This document shows positions 1 to 9,524 of a stretch of 64,000 bases of DNA, piece by piece. This stretch comes from Dolomedes plantarius (Eukaryota > Arthropoda > Arachnida > Araneae > Dolomedidae): the NCBI GenBank assembly GCA_907164885.2, contig OU015492.1, positions 203,986,297 through 204,050,296 of the forward strand. Direction: 5' to 3'. The position numbers and the translations under genes are program-made. The notes under the pieces were generated by a model that saw only the letters and a program-made list of their open reading frames with translations, searched no databases and was not told the DNA's origin. Position 1 is the first letter of the stretch. The number at the start of each line of letters is the position of its first letter.

Positions 1-430
1 GCGTACCTTTGGTCGATAACTTTCAGGAAGTCGGTCCAACAGGTGTACTCCACTCATTCCTTTATTATATAATTTTATAATGTAAGGTTAAGGAAAATCA
101 ACTTTTATTTTAGCTCGGACATATCTTTTTGCTCTTCCTAATGGTTCGTGAGTGATAAAATTTGATGTAATAGTTACAACAAAACTATCGTTCCAATGGC
201 ACATATAAACTTCTCCATCGCATCGGTAATCAAACTCTCCACGTTGAAATTTCGATATTTCTTTTGCTGTTTTAAGAGAACATTGTCCCCTTCTGGAATC
301 TCGCACTGTGCCGATTGCCTTAAAGCCTTTGTTAGATAAATCTGTCAGCAGACTGTACGATGTAAAAAAAGTTATCGAAAATATTTTGCGTTTCTCTGGA
401 TTGTCAATAAAAGATAATAGTTCGGAGACT
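1..430 (-). pseudogene. piggyBac transposase remnant (catalytic core, 3' part)
   Basis: On the minus strand the sequence reads through hallmark piggyBac (DDE_Tnp_1_7) motifs: IFDN/FFTSYSLLTDLSNKGF, then RDSRRGQC, then YMCHWNDSFVVTITSN, then YNKGMSGVHLLDRLPESYRP near the window edge. This is the second half of the catalytic domain; the N-terminus and the C-terminal cysteine region are absent. Damage is visible: an extra base in a run of seven A (368-374, + strand) shifts frame inside FDNFF, and an in-frame TAA lies at 88-90 between DFP and PYIIKLYNK. In the usual GGVDxLD motif the aspartate is histidine here (SGVHLLD); that position is, from family knowledge, the third catalytic Asp. The upstream side is cut by Helitron-1 sequence at about 424. 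It is a dead copy with no TTAA-flanked terminus in view. Confidence 0.85.
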
Positions 431-684
431 TTTTTCTTGATAATGTGGCAGACGATTGGACATTATTAAAAAAAATATTAAAATAATGTAAAAGATATGT
501 TCCTCAAACTGTACTACATTAACTGTACTATATTCTTTAGTATGTCCTATGAGATTTAATTTGAATATTTTCTTCTACATTATTTTGTCAATAAAAATAT
601 CCCTTACGATTTTTTTTATTAATATATTTTTTGTTTTTTTTACATCAATCGTATACATTGATCGTCGTATTTATTATATATATA

Positions 685-730
<46 letters not shown>

Positions 731-772
731 CATTAATTGCATACACTGACATTGTATTTAATTTGAATGTAC
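424..772 (+). mobile_element. Helitron-1 fragment (3' portion, terminus lost)
   Basis: The stretch beginning CTTGATAATGTGGCAGACGA and ending AATTTGAATGTAC is clearly homologous to the 3' half of the complete Helitron-1 copy at 47694-48402 and to the minus-strand copy at 57145-57917. It lacks the 5' TC end and stops just before the CCGTAGCGAAG...CAGCTAG terminus seen in those copies. It contains a (TA)n tract at the same internal position as the 48-kb copy. It abuts the piggyBac remnant directly. Confidence 0.75.
674..728. repeat. (TA)n microsatellite
   Basis: Near-pure TA dinucleotide tract inside the Helitron-1 fragment. The open frames across it are IY/YI repeats and are not genes. Confidence 0.95.
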
Positions 773-803
773 CGTTCGTTTAGGAACACCTCCTAAACGA
801 ACG
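773..803. repeat. Perfect 13-bp inverted repeat (hairpin)
   Basis: CGTTCGTTTAGGA and its exact reverse complement are separated by ACACC. It sits where the Helitron-1 3' hairpin would be expected but differs from the CCGTAGCG...CGGG hairpin of the intact copies. It could be an alternative Helitron terminus or an unrelated foldback. Confidence 0.7.
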
Positions 804-945
804 TTTAGAAGGCGTTAGTTTATGGAATACTAAAAGTTTAAAATAGTGGCGCCATCTATTGCTCATTTGTGAATCGAGAATCGCATCCTTCAAAAATTCT
901 TGGTTATCCTAATTGTTAGCAATACAATGCCCAGAAATAAATTAT
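804..945. other. Unassigned spacer between Helitron pieces
   Basis: No coding signal. The segment AAATAGTGGCGCCATCTA... followed by GAATCGAGA (about 840-885) is an inverted match to 7225-7270 next to another Helitron piece, so it is probably part of a further repeat. Confidence 0.4.
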
Positions 946-2102
946 TGATGAATGTTTGTTACCCAAAATCAATTTTAAAACTAAGCACAGTATAAATAAC
1001 ATAGAAAAGATTTAGCCTTTATCATTGGAGAAAAAAATTCTGGAAAGTAAAACATAAAATATATAAATTTATAATAAACCTACCAAAATCCATTAAAAAA
1101 ACTAAACACAGTATAAATAACATAGAAAAAAAAAGCATACGAAATGTTATACACATTAATAATATGAAAACCAATTAAAAATATATAAATGTATAATAAA
1201 CTCCTCAGATTTCAGCTATATTCGGTCTTTCATCATAAAAAAGCTGAAAAAAAAATTTAAAAAAATAATAAAATAAAATAAAAATAATAATTTAAAAAAT
1301 AATAAAATAAAATAAAGATAATAATTAAAAAAATAATAAAATAAAAGCTGAAATAAAAAAGCCTTCATAAAAAAGCTGAAAATACAGGTTTAGCAAAATT
1401 TGCACGATCCCATACTCGAACCCGAGACTTACGTGGTACCAAATGAACCGCTTTAACTACTACGCCACGATTATGCACAACATTGTTGAGTAAAGTAAAA
1501 AATATACGCAATGAGTTTTTTGGAAAGTTGCTATGGGTTGGTGAATATACATACATTTATGGAGTAAGAGGAGTTTTAAGTGATAAATAAGTTAGCAGGA
1601 TAGAAGCTTAGTCTTTAACTCTTCAATAGACACAAAGACATAAGCTAGGAGGATTGCAGTAGCGATTAAAAAAGATCGTGACACTTAGCGTGGTTGATTC
1701 GAATTTTCCATCGCGTGTGAGAGTGTCAATATGCCGTTGGATCCGATTTATTTTAGAGTATAAAATCTGACTTGAAAGATTATTATTTTCATTTATTATT
1801 CTGGTTTAATATATAACTTGAGACTTTTTGATTTTATTTATTTTTATCTTTTCGCTCGCTGTTTGCCAGCTAACCCTAACATGGACGCCATATTCAGAGC
1901 GGTGATTCCACAAAGTGTAACAGCTTACAAATTGTTGGTTTTTTATTAATTAAAAATCAACGGTAATTAATTTCGATTTTTGAAGTTCTTCAGACCCTCG
2001 GCTGTTTTTAAAGACGCCTGTATGTAAAATTTCACGATCGTTACTCCTAAACTGTGGATTTCTATACAATTACAGAGATACAAACATTCATTTTTATATA
2101 TT

Positions 2103-2105
<3 letters not shown>
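946..2105 (-). mobile_element. Helitron-2 copy C (minus strand, 3' end diverged)
   Basis: The reverse complement starts TCTAATATATAAAAATGAAT at 2105 and stays alignable with the plus-strand copy from 5689 through the GCCGAGGGTCTGAAGAAC block, the tRNA-like module, the AT-rich (A/T)TTTTATT block and the TTATTTATACTGTGTTTAG motif. Similarity stops near 946 at AACAAACATTC, before the CCCGGGC...CAGCTAG 3' terminus seen at 9443. The TC start abuts a (TA)n tract, as it does in copy A. No Rep/helicase coding remains, so it is non-autonomous. The superfamily assignment rests on the TC 5' end and on the CTAG 3' end of the related copy. Confidence 0.65.
1404..1470 (-). ncRNA. tRNA-like Pol III module inside Helitron-2 copy C
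   Basis: On the minus strand GTGGCGTAGTAGTTAAAGC resembles a box A and CGGGTTCGAGTATGG resembles a box B, about 35 nt apart as in tRNA genes. The acceptor stem does not pair convincingly, so this is a tRNA-derived promoter (SINE-type head) rather than a functional tRNA. The same module occupies the equivalent place in the copy at 6338-6398. Confidence 0.6.

Positions 2106-2156
<51 letters not shown>
2103..2156. repeat. (TA)n microsatellite
   Basis: TA tract bounded on the left by the Helitron-2 5' end and on the right by a PB-1 arm, so it joins two different mobile elements. Confidence 0.95.
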
Positions 2157-2159
<3 letters not shown>

Positions 2160-2212
2160 TTCTTGGGCCCGTATTCTTGGGATATATGCTATCCCACCCC
2201 GTTAGGAAAAGG
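2157..2212. mobile_element. PB-1 half-element (right arm only) ending at TTAA
   Basis: The reverse complement begins CCTTTTCCTAACGGGGTGGG right next to TTAA (2213-2216) and continues through ATCCCAAGAATACGG to ATGAATATATA. It matches both arms of the complete palindromic element at 13237-13817. The left arm is missing: beyond the TA tract there is Helitron-2 instead. Confidence 0.8.
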
Positions 2213-2216
2213 TTAA

Positions 2217-3684
2217 TTATAAATATATCTCAATATTATAAACATTCTATATCTTGTCATAAAACGCAGAATCATGATTTTCAATTTGAAAAAAGAAAGT
2301 TTATTACAAAAGGAATAATCCAGGTTGAAAGAGACGTTGCACTTTGTGCCACGCGCGCCTGCTGGTGTTCCAAAAATTGGCGCGCTCCCTGAAGGGTTAA
2401 TTTATCCAGGCGTGCAGTAATTGCAATAAAATAATTATAGAGATGAACTTGATAACAAAATTTTTAGTTTATAATAGCCAAACATTCCTTGCAGCTCCAC
2501 TCTTCCGTGCTGGAAGCTCCTTTTTATTGTGCCAGAAATGCAGACGTGCCTTGGGCGTGTCTACGGTTCCAATTAGCACATTGCATTAAAATTTGTATTT
2601 CTGCATAAGTATCACTACACTTTGATGCAAGTTAGGGAGGAAAAAGAAAATTCTGCAAAAACATCGTGGAAGGCCCCGGAACAGAATGCGGAGACGCTAG
2701 AATGAAGAAATTATATATCCATAAGGCCCACACAAGGAACATTTCCTTTTACAAAGCTATCAGATAAAGCAGATATTTGGGAAAAAGGCGGGAAAATAGG
2801 AACTAGAAGATGCAAAAAGATATGGAGTGTAGAAATATAGTTTCTCATATATCCCCCCCCCCTTTAATGTAGAAATAATATTAAACGATGAGAAAAATTT
2901 GAAGAGACAGTGGAAAATAAATAGGCGCATTCAAATGCAAATATATTTCCAGACAGTTGATAAAGATAGCGTAGAAATGTCTGGGACTGAAACAAAGGAA
3001 ATATTATACATAGTTTTCTAGAAAATCGATATTATATATAGTTTTCTAGAAAATCGAATCTTGATGCGGTGTTAGTCTGGGGAACATTTCCGCGTCAGAA
3101 AATTTCAACTTATGTTCACAATTCCCCAGAACGCATGTCTATCATGGATGTAGATAAATCTTGATTTTTTAAGGTTCCATGATAGCTGTCCAATTCGAGG
3201 TCAAGGCCACGCTTGGTTTGACCAATAGAGGAAGCATACCAATTTCCCACAAGGTATGCTAGAAACATCACACTTACGAAATTCAGATATTGGTGTTTTC
3301 ATGGTGGGAAATAGAAGTTAATTATTGACGGGTTAAAATATGACTGTAAAGCTGAGACGAGGTAGAATTTTTCTCAATTTAAAATACGCGTTGTTGGTAA
3401 CATAGGCTCTAACCTATCATAACTTTGAGATTTATTAAAGAATGAGAGAATAGACTCCATTGGGGGCAAAACTGAATATTTCGACAGCTTTATGAATGAC
3501 CGAAGAGTTGAAGCCACTGTCCATTGCGGAATATTACAAAAAAGTTTATTTAAGAATTAGAAGAAACGGGGTCCGAACATGTGTCTAATTCAACGTTCTG
3601 AAGCATATGTCTTGAGATAGGAAATTTTAATAACCGATAATATATTCTAATATTTACTAATCTAATAAATATAATCATTTTAAT
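2217..3684. other. No gene recognised
   Basis: Mostly unique-looking sequence without coding support. A G+C-rich patch at 2330-2396 ends CCCTGAAGGGTTAA, which looks like a lone TTAA-type transposon end. A 22-bp direct repeat (core TAGTTTTCTAGAAAATCGA) occurs twice at about 3009-3057. I see nothing else. Confidence 0.5.
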
Positions 3685-3688
3685 TTAA

Positions 3689-4276
3689 CACTAGAGATAC
3701 GGCTGCCGTCATTTTGACGATTTCGGACATACCATTGAGCGCAATGACTGTATTTATGTCCTCAGGCCTTTGAAATTTTATGACTTTTTGTAATGTTACG
3801 CGAAATATGCACACACATTTACAAAATTATATTCGATAGTAAAGAGTGGGAGAAAATGTGTTGTATACCTACTAAGACTGAAATCCGTCAATTTGACGGA
3901 AATATAGAAAACAGGCAGAAATCGTTAGAAAAATACCGGAAAAATGTCAGTTACTTTTTGTTTCTTCCCCCTTTTGCAAGTAACAGAAATATTGGCATTT
4001 CGGAAATATTTGTGTTGAAAAATAAGTACTGCACAAACCATGCATACATTTTTACGGATAAACCGTACCAGGTTGTCAGCTCGACATACTTGCATAAATA
4101 TATATATAAATAAATGCTAATTTATTACATATTGGTGTGAAATAGTTCAAAATTTAAAGTATTTAACCATTTTTTAAAAACATTAAATATTTTAAATTAT
4201 TGATTTTATTTTTAACTGTCAAAATGTCAGCGTTCAGTCTTTTTAGTACGAAAAAAAATTTTCCGTCTTTCTAGTG
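3689..4276. mobile_element. PB-2: TTAA-flanked piggyBac-like MITE
   Basis: Both ends abut TTAA (3685-3688 and 4277-4280). The termini are inverted: CACTAGAGATACGG at the left and, reverse-complemented, CACTAGAAAGACGG at the right. Subterminal palindromes of the form CCGTCATTTTGACG and CCGTCAATTTGACGG occur in the left half and a GTCAAAATGTCAG variant near the right end. A 106-codon open frame (3793-4113) shows no transposase motif and is probably chance. TTAA duplication is diagnostic for piggyBac-type insertion, so this is read as a non-autonomous member about 588 bp long. Confidence 0.75.
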
Positions 4277-4569
4277 TTAAAATAACTGTTTAATTAGAAA
4301 CTGGAAACTAATATTTGCATTTAGAGATGAGATTAGTAGACTGAAGAAAAACGGGAAGTAACATCGCTAACGTAGCAGAACGTGTATACACAAGTGATGG
4401 AAAGAATAGATCTGAATATGGCCATAGCTACAGAATATAAATGACTTCAGAAATCTGTATATTTAAGTTGCTAAGCTGACTTTTTGGGTGAGCCCGTGAG
4501 ATAAAACTACTGCTTCAATTTACTTCATTTTGGTCTTAAACGAAAGATTGCAATCTGTAGATTTGTCAA

Positions 4570-5360
4570 ATTTGGTTTGTGTAACCGCAATTTCTATTAT
4601 TTAGCGATAATTTGCAATCAAAAATTTATTTCTGCGCATGCTCAGTGGCATGTTTAAATCTGGCTTTAGAAACTCACTGTTTCTGCTCATGCTCAGTGAC
4701 ATGTTTTAATGAAAAACACATTTATTTCCGGGAGTCTCTATATTTCTGTCTGCCATTTTTATGATAATTATGTTTGTGAAATATAAGATTAAACCTGATG
4801 GAAGTTGTTTAATTAGCGATAATTTACAATTAAAAAAAATTGCTTTCTGCGCATGCTCAGTGACATTTTTAAATCTGGCTTTAGAAACTCACTGTTTCTG
4901 CGCATGCTCAGTGACATGTTTTAATGAAAAACACGTTTATTCCGATGAGTTTCTCTATATCTCTGTCTAACATTTTTATGATAATTATGTTTGTGAAATA
5001 TAAGATTAAACCTGATCGAAGTTGTTTAATTAGCGATAATTTACTATTAAAAAAATTGCTTTCTGCGCATTCTCAGTAACATTTTTAAATATGGCTTTAG
5101 AAACTTACTGTTTCTGCGCATGCTCAAGTGACATGTTTTAATGAAAAACACGTTTATTCCGAGGAGTTTCTCTAGATCTCTCCCTGCCATTTTTATTTTA
5201 TGATAATTGTTTGCGAAATATAAGACTGAACCTGATGGAAATGGTTTATTTCGCCCTGTTTAATTAGCGATAATTTGCAATTTAAAAAAAAAAATTGCTT
5301 TCTGCACATGCTCAGTGACATTTTTAAGTATGGCTTCAGATACTCACTAAGCACGAGGCC
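4570..5360 (+). repeat. Tandem repeat, ~227-bp unit, about 3.5 copies
   Basis: Units contain, in order: TTAGCGATAATTTxCAAT, an A-run, TTTCTGCGCATGCTCAGTGAC, TTTAAATxTGGCTTTAGAAAC, a second TTTCTGCGCATGCTCAGTGAC-type block, and TTTTAATGAAAAACACxTTTAT. Successive units start near 4600, 4813, 5035 and 5265. The TGCGCATGCTCAGT motif occurs up to twice per unit. No coding frame spans the units. Confidence 0.85.
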
Positions 5361-5571
5361 GCTTAAACGCATTAATTTGTTTCTGCGCTTTATTATGATT
5401 TTCAACATTTGGCAATGATTTGTGGAGTATAATTTGGGTATTTGTACATTTATTTATTATCTAGCCGTCATGTTCTGACGGGTACCAACTAGTGTTGTTA
5501 TAAATGGCCCGTGCGTAAGACGAAAGCGCTCATGACTGCCAAGCAACAGGCTGCCACATCGCTTTGCAATC

Positions 5572-5573
<2 letters not shown>

Positions 5574-5660
<87 letters not shown>

Positions 5661-5688
5661 CTATATGTATATCTATATATATATATAT
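5574..5688. repeat. (TA)n microsatellite
   Basis: Long TA tract with scattered TC/TG interruptions, ending exactly at the TC start of Helitron-2 copy A. Confidence 0.95.
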
Positions 5689-7115
5689 CTAATATATAAA
5701 AATGAATGTTTGTATCTCTGTAATTGTATAGAAATCCACAGTTTAGGAGCAACGATCGTGAAATTTTACATACAGGCGTCTTTAAAAACAGCCGAGGGTC
5801 TGAAGAACTTCAAAAATCGAAATTAATTACCGTTGATTTTTAATTAATAAAAAACCAAAAATTTTGAAACTAAATGTAAGATGTTACACTTTGTGGAATC
5901 ACCACTCTGAATATGGCGTCCACGTTAGGCTTAGCTGGCAAACAGCGAGCGAAAAGATAAAAATAAATAAAATCAAAAAGTTTCAAGTTATATATTAAAC
6001 CAGAATAATAAATGAAAATAATAATCTTTCAAGTCAGATTTTATACTCTAAAATAAATCGGATCCAACGGCATATTGACACTATCACACGCGATGGAAAA
6101 TTCGAATCAACCACGCTAAGTGTCACAAGATCATTTTTATTCGCTACTGCAACCCCCCTCGCTTATGTCTTTGTGTCTATTGAAGAGTTAAAGACTAAGC
6201 TTCTATCCTGCTAACTTATTTCTAACTTAAAACTCCTCTTACTCCATAAATACATGTATATTCACCAACCCATAGCAACTTTCCAGTAATTTTAGTACAA
6301 ATATTCTCCTATTTACACAATACACTAGCATGTTATTGTGGCGCATTCGGTAAGAGCGTTAATTTACTATACAACATGACGCGGGTTCGAATACGGATCG
6401 TACAGATTTTGCTAAACCTGTATTTTCAGCTTTTTTATGGAGGTTTTTTTGTTTCAGCTTTTATTTTATTATTTTTTAAATTATTATTATTATTATTTTT
6501 ATTTATTATTTTTTTAAATTATTTTTATTTTATTTTATTATTTTTAAAAATTATTATTTTTATTTTATTTTATTTTTCATATTATTAATGTGTATAACAT
6601 TTCGTATACTTTTTTTTCTATGTTATTTATACTGTGTTTATTTTTTTAATGGATTTTGGTAGGTTTATTATAAATTTATGTATTTTATGTTTTACTTTTC
6701 AGGAATTTTTGCTCCAATGATAAAGGCTAAATCTTTTCTATGTTATTTATACTGTATTTAGTTTTTAAATTGATTTTGGTTAACAAACATTCGACAATTT
6801 GACATTTTTACTTTTCAGCTTTACTTTCCTAAAGACAATTTGACATTTTTCCTTTTCAGCTTTTAGTGGTTTATTATAAATGTATATATTTTATGCTTTA
6901 CTTTTCAGGGTTTTTTTGCTCCAATGATGAAACGCTAAATCTAGCTGAATTCTGAAGAAATTATTGTAAATTTATGGTTTTTTATGTTGGGTTTTCTTTT
7001 TATTCATGTGTATAACATTTCACATGCTTTTTATTCTATGATATTTATACTGTGTTTAGTTTTTAAATTGATTTTGGTTAACAAACATTCTTAAAATCCC
7101 GGGCAACGCCGGATA
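5689..7115 (+). mobile_element. Helitron-2 copy A (5' end to near 3' end)
   Basis: It starts TCTAATATATAAAAATGAAT after an A, carries the GCCGAGGGTCTGAAGAAC block, the tRNA-like module and the long T-rich block. It then reaches TTGATTTTGGTTAACAAACA and AAAATCCCGGGCAACGCCGG. The last motif corresponds to the 3' hairpin of the family, but the CAGCTAG end found at 9443 is replaced by ATAAATTATCACC. There is no coding capacity: long T-rich frames such as 6376-6588 are low-complexity. It is oriented opposite to copy C. Confidence 0.65.
6338..6398 (+). ncRNA. tRNA-like Pol III module inside Helitron-2 copy A
   Basis: TGGCGCATTCGGTAAGAGC fits box A and CGGGTTCGAATACGG fits box B, about 40 nt apart. 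The flanks (CACAATACACTAGC... before, GATCGTACAGATTTTGCTA after) correspond to those in copy C, but the sequence between the boxes differs strongly between the copies. A cloverleaf is not convincing, so I call it a tRNA-derived promoter head, not a tRNA gene. Confidence 0.6.
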
Positions 7116-7267
7116 AATTATCACCTGTGTAGGTTGATAATTTATAAATTTTAAAACTGTTACCACATGTATATTTACAGATCCACAAAAACTTTCCAAT
7201 ATTTTTAATTAATAAATAACCAACAACTCTCGATTCACAAGCGTACAGTAGATGGCGCCACTATTTT

Positions 7268-8308
7268 AATTTTTTGTGTGTCTATTTCGTTGTTATGTGA
7301 CGATAAATTTATTTAAAGTACCAGATAAAGAAATCACATGATCAGCGTTTAATAAATTAAATTGTAAAAATTAATCTTTAAAAATTCACCAAAAATTAGA
7401 AAATGGAGGTAAAGATGTGAAAAGAATTTCATTTTAAAGGAATTTTTATGATCTTTTTCGTGATATAAATTTTACAACCCTCAAATTATTATTTTAAATG
7501 CAAACTTGAAAAAAGTTACAAAAACAGATTAAAAATTTAATTTAAAAAAATCTAAGAAGAATTTTTAAAAAATCTTTCTTAGTGCACCCCTACATTATAA
7601 GAAGAATCGCCATGCAAAATTTCAGTCCTTTAGGCTATGTACACATGAGAGCGTTGCAACGCGCTCTCTGGGGCAGTTGACAACTGTTTTTTGACAGGCA
7701 TATTTCTATTTTTTTACAAAGTGCAGAATAAATAAGATATATATGAAATACATGAATTTTTCAAAATGAACTTATGCGAAATTTTCAAATGTTATTATTT
7801 TTAAATTTTTTTAAACATTTGAATTAAAATAAGGGAGTTTGATGTTACATGAAAGATACGCAACTTCGTGCCCAATATGCTAATGTATATTTTTTATTTT
7901 ATGATTTATGTATTTTATTATTTTTCTGATATAGAACCACAATAATTCATTCCCTGAGTACATTATAAATTTACATTTCTTTAAATTTTCTCTCCCCTTT
8001 CTATCTACTGATGATATTTTTTTAATGTAATATTTTTTGAATGTTTTTCGTGATATAAATTTTACAACCCTCAAATTATTATTTTAAATGCAAACTTGAA
8101 AAAAGTTACAAAAACAGATTAAAAATTTAATTTAAAAAAATCTAAGAAGAATTTTTCAAAAATCTTTCTTAGTGCACCCCTACATTATAAGAAGAATCGC
8201 CATGCAAAATTTCAGTCCTTTAGGTTCAACGGTTTGGTCTGTACTTTGTATGTCAGTCAGTCAATCAGTCAGTTAGTCAGTTACGGAACTGTTTTATATA
8301 TATATAGA
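7268..8308 (-). mobile_element. Helitron-1 copy (minus, 5' part) with internal duplication
   Basis: The reverse complement begins TCTATATATATATAAAACAG at 8308, followed by the GTAACTGACTAACTGACTGA subterminus and the conserved CTAAAGGACTGAAATTTTGC block. It runs to the TACTTTAAATAAATTTATCG block near 7300. The 3' half with the CAGCTAG terminus is missing. A 181-bp segment is duplicated around a 409-bp spacer (separate entry). It lies between Helitron-2 pieces, so it is probably nested in Helitron-2 material. Confidence 0.7.
7454..8224. repeat. 181-bp direct repeat (7454-7634 and 8044-8224) around a 409-bp spacer
   Basis: The two copies are offset by exactly 590 bp and I see a single mismatch (an A/C within ATTTTTxAAAAATC). 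The spacer begins CTATGTACACATGAGAGCGT, resembling the start of a MITE, and holds no gene. The near identity implies a recent event compared with the surrounding decayed repeats. Confidence 0.85.
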
Positions 8309-9100
8309 TTTTTATTACTATCTCTATATCGTAACGTTAACTTCATGTGCACACATTATTTTTAACTGGCATTCAATTGGCTGTTAAAACTTTATATTTA
8401 CATCCTATTTAAAAGAAGTAGGGTGTAAATTGTAGGGTGGAAAGTTGGTAAAATTAAAATTTTGTGCAATGTATTTTAATTTCTCGATTAAAAGTAGTTT
8501 TTTTCTAAAAATCAATTTATTTCGCTTGAAAAGCTAAATATTTTATGCACGCGGTTTATATTATTATTACTATCTTTATATCGTAACGTTAACTTCATGC
8601 GCGAGCATTATTTTCTTATGCTTTTTTTATTATTATCATCTTTATAATAGCTTAATTTTCATATGGTTTTAAGCAACTATCGTTTTTATTCATATTGTGT
8701 TGGTTTTTTATTAATTAAAAATTAAGGGTAATTAATTTCGATTCCGGAAGTTCTTATCTTTATTTTCATATGCTTTTTCATTTACGAATTATTCAAATGT
8801 TGGTTAAAAAACTTCTGCGCAATTTATATATTTGTGTGTGTTTAATTATTGAAATTAATAAATTTATATTTCTGGAGAGGATGTTTCAGATTTTAGTGGT
8901 ACTATGATGAAAGGCTGAATATACCAAAATTCTGAGGAGTTTATTATGGAGAGAAAAGGAATTTAATATGTAGAGGATGTTTATAGGAGTTAAATGTGGA
9001 GAGGAGTTGAATGGTTTGCAGCCCTCAATCAAACACTTCATTTTTTAAGAGGCAACGCTGCAGTCATATCATTGTTCTATTGGAAATTTCTGCTGAACCT
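8309..9100. other. Mosaic repeat region, no gene
   Basis: It contains a ~36-bp direct repeat (core ATATCGTAACGTTAACTTCATG) at 8313-8349 and 8563-8600. A short minus-strand piece similar to Helitron-2 (TTGGTTTTTTATTAATTAAA) lies near 8699. I see no coding sequence. Confidence 0.5.
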
Positions 9101-9109
9101 GTAATTGCA

Positions 9110-9443
9110 GCTTCTTTTTTTTACCCCAATGATGAAAGGCTGATTCTAGCTGAATTCTGCGGAGTTTATTATAAATTTATATATTTATAGATTTCACAAG
9201 GATTTTTTCTGTTATTTATACTGTGCTTAGTTTTAAATTAATTTTGGTTAACAAACATTAGAGAATTTGACATTTTTACTTTTCAGATTTTAGTATTAAA
9301 ATGATGAAAGGCTGAAATTCTGAGACGTGTATAACATTTCACATATATTTTTTATGTTATTTATACTGTGTTAATTTTTAAATTGATTTTGGTTAACAAC
9401 AAACATTCTTAAAATCCCGGGCATCGTCGGGTACTTCAGCTAG
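9110..9443 (+). mobile_element. Helitron-2 3' end with CTAG terminus
   Basis: It shares with copy A the CCAATGATGAAAGGCTGA, TTATTTATACTGTG and TTGATTTTGGTTAACAA blocks. It ends with a short hairpin (CCCGGGCATCGTCGGG) and TACTTCAGCTAG followed by T, the classic Helitron hairpin plus CTRR end. It supplies the terminus missing from copies A and C. Confidence 0.7.
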
Positions 9444-9447
9444 TATA

Positions 9448-9484
<37 letters not shown>

Positions 9485-9492
9485 TTATATAA
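9444..9492. repeat. (TA)n microsatellite
   Basis: Short TA tract beginning at the Helitron-2 3' end. Confidence 0.9.
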
Positions 9493-9524
9493 GTCTGTGA
9501 TGGTATCTAATGGACAAGGATTAG

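Noticed and set aside
3793..4113. 106-codon open frame as a gene
   Set aside because: It lies within the TTAA-bounded MITE PB-2, has no recognisable motif, and the composition is that of AT-rich non-coding DNA.
6338..6398. Functional tRNA gene
   Set aside because: Box A and box B fit but acceptor and anticodon stems do not pair, and the segment lies in a repeat family.
6376..6588. Hydrophobic 70-codon frame resembling a membrane protein
   Set aside because: It is a Leu/Phe/Ile translation of a T-rich low-complexity block in Helitron-2.
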